NCBI GenBank assembly: GCA_902773215.1
Contig: CACYDQ010000086.1
Coordinates: 1 to 7,118, forward strand
Source of the DNA: an uncultured Spirochaetaceae bacterium
GTDB taxonomy: Bacteria; Spirochaetota; Spirochaetia; Treponematales; Treponemataceae
Direction of reading: 5' to 3'
Length of the DNA stretch: 7,118 nt
Shown: piece after piece, positions 1-5,151 of the stretch
How the letters are laid out: each line of letters opens with the position of its first letter
Position numbering within the stretch: the stretch's first letter is position 1
The notes under the pieces: generated by a model
The model's database searches: none
Seen by the model: the letters and a program-made list of their open reading frames with translations, nothing else
What the model was told of the DNA's origin: nothing
Program-made: the position numbers and the translations under genes

Positions 1-1262
1 CCGGCATCCAGCACGTACATGCCGTACTTGGCGGCGAGGTAGGCAATCGTCCCGCCGCCGCCCTGATCGACCTTGCCGAGCTCCGCCATCTGGTAGCGGA
101 CGTTCCTGCCGTCGAGCAGGCCGCGCAGCTTGGCGATGAACTCGGGCATCGCATCGCTCGCACTGTACTTGCCCCTGCTTCCCGTATACTTGTTGAACAC
201 GATTCCGCCGCCCAAGAAGGAGGCATTGTCGCGGTCGTAGAGGTCCGCGTTCTGCGGGTCGTATGCGGCGTTCACGTCGCTCGAGAGCATGTAGGAATTG
301 TACAGGCAGCGGCGGACGGACAGCTCCGAGTAAGTTCCGAGCCGGGCGACCAGTTCGGCGACGGCGTTCTCAAAGAAGTGGCTTTCCATGCCGGTCGCGC
401 CGACGGAACCAATCTCTTCCTTGTCCACGCAGAGGCAGCAGGTCGTCCTGGCACCCGCCTTGCTCGCGAACAGGGCGGCAGCGGACGTGTAGGCGCAGGA
501 ACGGTCATCCTGACCGTAAGCGAGGATCAGCGAGCGGTCCAGCCCCAGGTCGCGTGCCCTGCCTGCGGGGACGACCTCAAGCTCCGCAGAGCCGAAGTCC
601 GCCTCCTCTATGCCGTACTTGTCCTTCAGGATTTTCAGGACGGCCTTCTTTGCCTTGTCCTTCTCGTCTTTCTCGGCCTTGTCGTCTTTCCTGGCCCCGT
701 CATCCTCTTTCTTCGGAGGAAGCTCGCTGCCCAGGATGAGGTCCAGGCTCTCGCCCGGGACGAAATCCGAGGCAGTCTCCTTCATCTGCTTCTGGGCCAG
801 ATGGGGCAGGATGTCGCTTATGACGAACACGGGGTCGGAATCGTCCTCGCCCAGACGGACGTTGACCGTCGTGCCGTCCTTCTTGCAGACCACACCGTGC
901 AGGGCGAGCGGCAGGGTCAGCCACTGGTACTTCTTTATTCCGCCATAATAGTGGGTGTTCAGGTAAACGAGGAAATCTTTCTCGTAGAGGGGGTTCTGCT
1001 TGACGTCCAGGCGGGGCGAGTCGATGTGCGCACCCAGAATGTTCAGGCCGTCCTCAATGCTCCCCGTGCCAACGTTGAACAAGGCCACGGCCTTGCCGAA
1101 CTTGCTTATGTAAACCTTGTCCCCCGCCTTGAGGGACTTGCATTCCCGTATGTCCTTGTATCCGGCAGTCTTGGCGTCTTCTATGATTCTCGCGCAGCAT
1201 TCGCGCTCGGTCTTGCCGTCATTTAAAAAAGCTTTATAGCCCTCTATCAGTTTTTCGTCCAT
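1..1262 (-). CDS. M18 family zinc aminopeptidase (C-terminus cut by window edge)
   Basis: A cytosolic di-zinc aminopeptidase of the M18 (aspartyl aminopeptidase) family, releasing N-terminal residues from peptides. The minus-strand frame is open from ATG 1262 to the left edge, giving 420 residues. M18 proteins usually have about 430-480, so only the C-terminal tail, with the last zinc-binding His, is missing. Visible family motifs are GAHIDSPRLD with zinc ligand His79 and catalytic Asp81, YGQDDR with bridging Asp252/253, DKEEIGSVGATG with catalytic Glu282/283, and SSDVNAAYDP with zinc ligand Asp329. Residues 182-206 form a Lys/Asp/Glu-rich, low-complexity linker before the KYGI segment. An in-frame TAA at 1274-1272 with no other start codon between fixes the start at 1262. 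There is no Shine-Dalgarno sequence. It has its own promoter and is separated by 57 bases from the upstream glycosyltransferase, so it is probably a housekeeping gene outside that operon. The family call is secure; the substrate preference is not. Confidence 0.93.
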   Translation of the reverse strand, partial: MDEKLIEGYKAFLNDGKTERECCARIIEDAKTAGYKDIRECKSLKAGDKVYISKFGKAVALFNVGTGSIEDGLNILGAHIDSPRLDVKQNPLYEKDFLVYLNTHYYGGIKKYQWLTLPLALHGVVCKKDGTTVNVRLGEDDSDPVFVISDILPHLAQKQMKETASDFVPGESLDLILGSELPPKKEDDGARKDDKAEKDEKDKAKKAVLKILKDKYGIEEADFGSAELEVVPAGRARDLGLDRSLILAYGQDDRSCAYTSAAALFASKAGARTTCCLCVDKEEIGSVGATGMESHFFENAVAELVARLGTYSELSVRRCLYNSYMLSSDVNAAYDPQNADLYDRDNASFLGGGIVFNKYTGSRGKYSASDAMPEFIAKLRGLLDGRNVRYQMAELGKVDQGGGGTIAYLAAKYGMYVLDA

Positions 1263-1270
1263 AGGAAGCC

Positions 1271-1299
1271 ATTATATAGAAGAAAAAAGATTGTTGCAA
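1271..1299 (-). promoter_or_regulatory. Sigma-70-type promoter for the M18 aminopeptidase, apparently leaderless
   Basis: Reading the minus strand, TTGCAA (1299-1294, 4 of 6 matches to TTGACA) is followed by a 17-base, pyrimidine-rich spacer and a perfect TATAAT (1276-1271). Only eight bases (GGCTTCCT) separate the -10 box from the ATG at 1262. Transcription normally starts 6-8 bases past the -10 box, which places +1 at about 1264-1262. The mRNA would therefore have no leader or one of only 1-2 bases. This agrees with the lack of any purine-rich ribosome binding site before the ATG. The motif is seen directly; its activity is inferred. Confidence 0.65.
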
Positions 1300-1319
1300 C
1301 CAACCGTGTCAGCCACGCC

Positions 1320-2381
1320 TCACTTCATTCCCTGTATAATCCCGTATATCCGTTCCGCGGTCTTGGCAAGGTCGTACTTTTCCAGCAGGGGGGCGGGGGA
1401 CGAGACTTTCTCCGAAAGCAGCGCGTCCAGGTCAACGTCAGGTTTGTCCGGGTCAATGTAGTGGGCGGCAGTCCCGTAAATCTCGGGGAGGCTCGTCCGG
1501 TCAGAGACGATGACCTGCGTGCCGCACGACAGGGCTTCCAACGGCGGCAGGCCGAAGCCCTCGAAGTAGGAAGGCAGGACGAAGGCCCGGCAACGGGAGA
1601 GCAGGGCCTTTACCTCCCCGTCGCTCAGGTAACCGGTCATGATGACGTTGGGGAGGCTTTTCATCTTCTCAAGCTCGGGGGCGACGACGCTCGGCAGGGG
1701 CTTCCCCGACACGGCGAATGTCTCGCCGGGATACAGGGCCGCATGGTCCGCAATCCATTTGAGGTTCTTTCTCCGGGAGAGGCTCCCGAGCGTAAAATAA
1801 AAAGGCTTGCCGTCCAGCGCGGGCAGGCGGTCAAAGACGGAGTAGTCCGCCTGTATGTCCTTGTAGCCGGTGACCCCGGAGTAGACGACGTGGATTCTGT
1901 CCCCGGGGGTATGGTAGCGGTGTATGATTGTCTGCTTCGTATACTCGGAGACCGTAAGGATGACCTTTGCCCGCTTTGCGATTGCCCGGTACATCATTTT
2001 GCTGTAGAGGCAGATGAGCTTGTCCCGCCGGGACTTAAAGTCCTCCGGATAGAGGGCGCAGTAGATGTCGTGGATGAACTCTATGCCGGGCGCGAGGAAG
2101 GGGCAGGTATTGGAGAAGTCCAGGCTCATCCGCCGATGGGCCAGCACGTAGAGCTGGAAGTCCAGCTGCGTCCAGCGGGGAAAGAAGTGCGCCTCGCTCT
2201 TCAAACGGACTATTTTGATGTTCGTAAGTTCTGGTACGTCCTTCGCGTTTGCGGGAACGACCAGCTCCATCATGCCCGGCCGGACGAGCTTATCCAGGTG
2301 CTGCACCACCTCGATGGCGAGCCGCTCGATTCCGGTCAGCGTGTGGCACCATGCCTCGCCGTTTATCGCGATGACCTTCAT
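1320..2381 (-). CDS. GT4-family (GT-B fold) glycosyltransferase
   Basis: A cytoplasmic or membrane-peripheral retaining glycosyltransferase of 353 residues, a normal length for GT4, expected to move a sugar from a nucleotide donor to a growing glycan. The N-terminal Rossmann half has a TGIERLAIEV acceptor-side loop (16-25), then an FIHDIY segment (102-107) and TVSEYTK (143-149), all typical of mannosyl/rhamnosyl-type GT4 enzymes. The C-terminal half opens with LGSLSRRKNL (198-207) and carries the GT4 EX7E signature FEGFGLPPLE, with Glu274 and Glu282. DRTSLPEI (294-301) follows, as in the nucleotide-binding region. There is no signal peptide or membrane segment. The ATG at 2381 overlaps the stop of the upstream nucleotidyltransferase gene as ATGA and has a GGAG site 8 bases upstream. 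It is the last gene of the surface-polymer operon. The sugar and acceptor cannot be read from the sequence. Confidence 0.92.
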   Translation of the reverse strand: MKVIAINGEAWCHTLTGIERLAIEVVQHLDKLVRPGMMELVVPANAKDVPELTNIKIVRLKSEAHFFPRWTQLDFQLYVLAHRRMSLDFSNTCPFLAPGIEFIHDIYCALYPEDFKSRRDKLICLYSKMMYRAIAKRAKVILTVSEYTKQTIIHRYHTPGDRIHVVYSGVTGYKDIQADYSVFDRLPALDGKPFYFTLGSLSRRKNLKWIADHAALYPGETFAVSGKPLPSVVAPELEKMKSLPNVIMTGYLSDGEVKALLSRCRAFVLPSYFEGFGLPPLEALSCGTQVIVSDRTSLPEIYGTAAHYIDPDKPDVDLDALLSEKVSSPAPLLEKYDLAKTAERIYGIIQGMK

Positions 2382-3907
2382 GCCTTTTTCTCCGGCCGTG
2401 CCAGTGCGGACAGGGCGGAAATCAGACGCTCGTTGCTCTTCCTGTCGCGGACGAAGAGAGAGAGGCCAGTCCTGTTTCCCGATGTCCCTGCCAGAATCTT
2501 ATGCCCGTCAAGGAGGCGGGCGGCGAGCAGCCGTACGTCATCCGCCCCGGGGTATGCATCAAGGAAGACGGCAAAGCTGTTGAAAACCTGCCTTTCCGCC
2601 CGTACGCCCTTCAGGTCCCCGAGGGCTTTTTCCATCCAGCCGCACTCTTCTGCAAAGGCCTTGTACGCGGCCGCATAGTCCTTCTTGTACTTCCCGGCAA
2701 TCTGCATGAAGTACTCTTCAGGCGAGGAAAGCCGTCCCTTGCCCTTATATGGCCGTATTAACTGCGGGTCGGAGGCACAGAGGACGCGGACGCGCAGGCC
2801 GGGAACGCCGAAGCGTTTCCCCAGGTCAACGAGATGTGGCTGCGGTCCGGCCGAATCCCTTGTCAGACAGGCGAAGTCCGCATAGCTGGCATCGGTGAGG
2901 GAAGCCCCTGCGCTTATGATGCCCTCGTCCGAAAGGACAGAGACCTGGCTCTCGTCCGCGCCGAGGAGCTTTGCGGCAAGGATGTCCAGCTCGCCCGAAG
3001 CGGACGGCCTCCTCGTGATGCAGTCCGCCAGCCCGTAGCGCAGCTCGGACAGGAGCCGCTCCGGCGGGAAGAAGGGGTTTGAGTCCACGGTGAAGTCCGC
3101 AAGGCCGGGAAAGCGCCAGCTGCCGCCCCCTTCCCGCATGATCAAATCGTAACGGTCCCCGGCGGGGCTGAAGCGTTTTTCCGCGACGGACAGGTCCTCT
3201 ATGTCGTCCACCTCGTACCAGCGGTCGCCCGAAATGACGATCGAGCCGAGCGCGGACGGGTCATTGCCCGCGACGATTTTCAGCACGGTCTCGTAATATT
3301 CGTTCCTGCCGTAGGCCGACATATATGACGAAAGGAAGGGGAGGTATACGCTGTTGACAAAGTCCCTGCTGAACTTCCAGATGTTGACGGTCTTGTAGTA
3401 GCCTGCCGCATCCTCGTAGCGGAAGTCCTTCTTGCCGACCATGCCGGTGATGTGGCCCGTACCGTCCAGCAGGCAGCATGTCCCGTCCATCCAGCTTTCG
3501 AAGGGGGAGAGGACGGCGGCGTTCGCGGCGGGGGAGGCAATCAGCTCCCGCAGCACCGCCCTGTCATAGATGAGGTCGCTCTCAAGGAGCAGGGTATCGT
3601 CCTTGCCGAACACGTCCTTCATCAGGTAAAGCGAATAGATGTTGTTCGTCGTGTCGTATATGGGGTTCTCCACATAACCGAAGGAGAGGCCCGTGTCATT
3701 TCCGTATGTCTTCCCGATGAAATCCCGGATGACCTCAGCCTTGTAGCCGAGCCCTATCGTAATCTTGGAGATGCCGCATTCGCGGAGGGCCTCCACCGTA
3801 TGCTCCAGCATGGGCTTTCCGTTTATCTTTATCATGCACTTGGGCATGGCCTGTGTGTACTGGGGTATCCTCGTCCCCATCCCTGCGGCAAGAATAATCG
3901 CCTGCAT
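2378..3907 (-). CDS. LicC-like nucleotidyltransferase fused to a shortened HisC/CobD-like PLP aminotransferase domain
   Basis: A 509-residue fusion. Residues 1-250 are a sugar-phosphate/phosphocholine-type nucleotidyltransferase with IILAAGMGTR (4-13), PKCMIKINGKP with Lys23, NNIYSLYLMKD (88-98, close to LicC), ESD with metal ligand Asp111, and WYEVDDIED with Asp234/235. It probably makes a CDP-activated (amino)alcohol. Residues 254-509 resemble class I/II aminotransferases, with the opening FTVDSNPFFPPERLL, SDEGI (326-330), DASY (Asp339, Tyr342), LGKRFGVPGLR (Lys364, Arg372) and LFVRD (Arg487). About 85 residues between SDEGI and DASY are absent, so transamination or decarboxylation is doubtful. 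I chose ATG 3907 over the adjacent GTG 3910. ATG gives the usual MQAIILAAG start, forms TGATG with the upstream stop, and lies 6 bases after AGGAAGG. The gene sits between a glycerophosphotransferase and a GT4 gene. The nucleotidyltransferase call is strong; the substrate is unknown. Phosphonate (PntC-like) or phosphoethanolamine-type chemistry are possibilities. Confidence 0.88.
   Translation of the reverse strand: MQAIILAAGMGTRIPQYTQAMPKCMIKINGKPMLEHTVEALRECGISKITIGLGYKAEVIRDFIGKTYGNDTGLSFGYVENPIYDTTNNIYSLYLMKDVFGKDDTLLLESDLIYDRAVLRELIASPAANAAVLSPFESWMDGTCCLLDGTGHITGMVGKKDFRYEDAAGYYKTVNIWKFSRDFVNSVYLPFLSSYMSAYGRNEYYETVLKIVAGNDPSALGSIVISGDRWYEVDDIEDLSVAEKRFSPAGDRYDLIMREGGGSWRFPGLADFTVDSNPFFPPERLLSELRYGLADCITRRPSASGELDILAAKLLGADESQVSVLSDEGIISAGASLTDASYADFACLTRDSAGPQPHLVDLGKRFGVPGLRVRVLCASDPQLIRPYKGKGRLSSPEEYFMQIAGKYKKDYAAAYKAFAEECGWMEKALGDLKGVRAERQVFNSFAVFLDAYPGADDVRLLAARLLDGHKILAGTSGNRTGLSLFVRDRKSNERLISALSALARPEKKA
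2381..3148 (-). other. Degenerate fold-type-I aminotransferase domain (C-terminal half of the fusion)
   Basis: The domain spans about 256 residues against roughly 350 for intact HisC/CobD-like enzymes. Spacing of the surviving residues fits E. coli HisC: Asp-to-Tyr +3 (D184/Y187 there, D339/Y342 here), Lys-to-Arg +8 (K214/R222, K364/R372) and a late Arg about 120 residues after the Lys (R335, R487). SDEGI to DASY is only 12 residues apart here, against nearly 100 in HisC. The aromatic residue that stacks on PLP and the Asn of the NPTG-type motif are therefore gone. The junction falls at about 2894-2923. The alignment is by eye. Confidence 0.72.
2390..2393 (-). promoter_or_regulatory. Ribosome binding site of the GT4 gene
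   Basis: GGAG lies 8 bases (AAAAAGGC) before the ATG at 2381, inside the end of the upstream gene. It supports the ATGA-overlap start and translational coupling. Confidence 0.7.
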
Positions 3908-5151
3908 CACGCACCTTCCTTTGAGCTTGCTTCTTTTGAAATCATGAATTCCGCTACCCGCTCACCGGCCTCGCCCTGATGCATCCAGGCCTGGGACTTT
4001 GCCCATGCCCTGTTCGCGGCGAGTTCCTGGCTGTCGCTCGCGCCCCGCAGCAGCTCGCCGATACGGGGGAAGTCCCCGCTCTTCAGCTCTATGCCGCACT
4101 TCTCCAGCGTGGTGAACTGCCAGAGACGTTTGTCCAGGTCGCCCGCGTCGCACATCCTCGTGTCCATGTCGGCGTTGACGTAGACGACGGGCTTGTCGCA
4201 GAGGAACATATAGTCGAATATAATCGACGAGAAGTCCGAGATCATTATGTCCGAGCGCATCAGGCAGGCAAGGTTGTCCTTGTCGTAGTTCCACTCGACG
4301 TTCGAAGCCTCCCGGTACTTTCCTTCCAGCCGTTCCAGCAGGGGAAGCTCGGACTTCTTGGACTGGGGGTGCGGCCGGATGATGACGTGGATGCCGCTTC
4401 CGACGAGCGGGTCAAGCAGTTTCTCCCCGTAGCGCGAGAGGATGCCGTTCGGCCCCCACGAAGGGGACAGGAGCACGGTATACTCATGCTTCTCAGGGAC
4501 AGACATCCCCTTCATCCGCTCCGCAAGGACATCGAGGTAGGTGCAGCCGACCGTGACCAGCTCCTTCTCCGCTATGCCCCGCTCTTTCTCAAGCGTCCTA
4601 ATGTCCTCCATCTGGTAGTCGCCTGTCAGCAGCACGGAGTCGAAGTAGTCCAGCCCGAAGAGCCGGTAAAGCGTCGCGTCCCCGGTACCGTGCCTGATGT
4701 GGGCATAGTGGCCCACGTTCTTGCTCCGCTTCCACTGGTACACGTCAAGCCCCGGGGTGGTAGCAAGGACCACGTCCGCCGTCAAAAGGTTCAGGCGGGC
4801 AAAGGCCGTGTTCCCGCTCCCGATGTATTCCGGGCGGACGAAGCGGAAGGGGTTGTCTTTTGTGAGCGGGTCGTCCGGGTCGCCGGTCAGGTAGTCCACC
4901 GTGACCTGCCTCCGCTCGAACGCCTGGAGGACGGGCAGGAAGATGTTGTAGTACTGCCTGCCCTCGTTGTAGATGACGAACTTCTTCCTGTCCGCCTCCC
5001 GCTGCCGCAGGGCCTTGCGCCCCGAAAAGAGGAGCTGCAGCTTCAGCACGGCCGCCCGCAGCAGGAAGAAGAAGGTCGCGACGACGCCGATGAAGACGGA
5101 GAAAAGCATGCTGCCCGTGCCGGGGTCAATGTAGAGGGGGGTATAGCTCAT
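3907..5151 (-). CDS. Membrane-anchored CDP-glycerol glycerophosphotransferase family protein (TagB/TagF-like)
   Basis: A 414-residue protein of the Glyphos_transf family, which transfers glycerol phosphate or a related phospho-alcohol from a CDP donor to a glycan or polymer at the inner membrane face. The N-terminus has a YIDPGTGSM motif (7-15) directly before one hydrophobic segment (about 15-37). The catalytic part includes TTPGLDVYQWKRS (131-143), HIRHGTGD (151-158), LLSPSWGPNG (227-236), IIRPHPQSK (257-265, His261) and the family-typical SDIMISDFSSIIFDYMF (300-316), followed by DKPVVYV. The C-terminal WMHQGEAGERV stretch is also family-like. I chose ATG 5151. It overlaps the upstream stop as ATGA, and a perfect AGGAGG lies 7 bases upstream. 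A start further up at 5220 would add 23 residues lying inside the previous gene and bury the DPGTGS motif. The exact phospho-alcohol is not readable; the adjacent cytidylyltransferase probably supplies the donor. Confidence 0.93.
   Translation of the reverse strand: MSYTPLYIDPGTGSMLFSVFIGVVATFFFLLRAAVLKLQLLFSGRKALRQREADRKKFVIYNEGRQYYNIFLPVLQAFERRQVTVDYLTGDPDDPLTKDNPFRFVRPEYIGSGNTAFARLNLLTADVVLATTPGLDVYQWKRSKNVGHYAHIRHGTGDATLYRLFGLDYFDSVLLTGDYQMEDIRTLEKERGIAEKELVTVGCTYLDVLAERMKGMSVPEKHEYTVLLSPSWGPNGILSRYGEKLLDPLVGSGIHVIIRPHPQSKKSELPLLERLEGKYREASNVEWNYDKDNLACLMRSDIMISDFSSIIFDYMFLCDKPVVYVNADMDTRMCDAGDLDKRLWQFTTLEKCGIELKSGDFPRIGELLRGASDSQELAANRAWAKSQAWMHQGEAGERVAEFMISKEASSKEGA
3914..3920 (-). promoter_or_regulatory. 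Ribosome binding site of the nucleotidyltransferase fusion gene
   Basis: AGGAAGG ends 6 bases before the ATG at 3907 but only 3 bases before the alternative GTG at 3910. This favours the ATG, which overlaps the upstream stop as TGATG. Confidence 0.65.

Noticed and set aside
378..1226. A 282-codon plus-strand open frame opposite the M18 gene.
   Set aside because: The opposite strand encodes the complete M18 catalytic motifs, and the plus-strand translation resembles nothing.
1235..1272. A tiny out-of-frame ORF from ATG 1272 overlapping the M18 start.
   Set aside because: Its ATG overlaps the -10 box, so it would not be on the transcript from that promoter, and it has no ribosome binding site.
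1277..1319. A possible terminator between the GT4 stop and the M18 gene: CGTG/CACG or GTTG/CAAC inverted repeats, then TTTTTT.
   Set aside because: The first stem is only four pairs and lies far from the T run. The second has no room for a loop. The T run falls inside the promoter spacer.
1461..2678. A 405-codon plus-strand open frame opposite the GT4 and nucleotidyltransferase genes.
   Set aside because: It crosses two real, well-conserved genes on the other strand and its product has no recognisable motif.
3354..3359. A perfect TTGACA on the plus strand.
   Set aside because: There is no -10 box at 16-18 bases downstream, and the bases are ordinary codons of the nucleotidyltransferase on the other strand.
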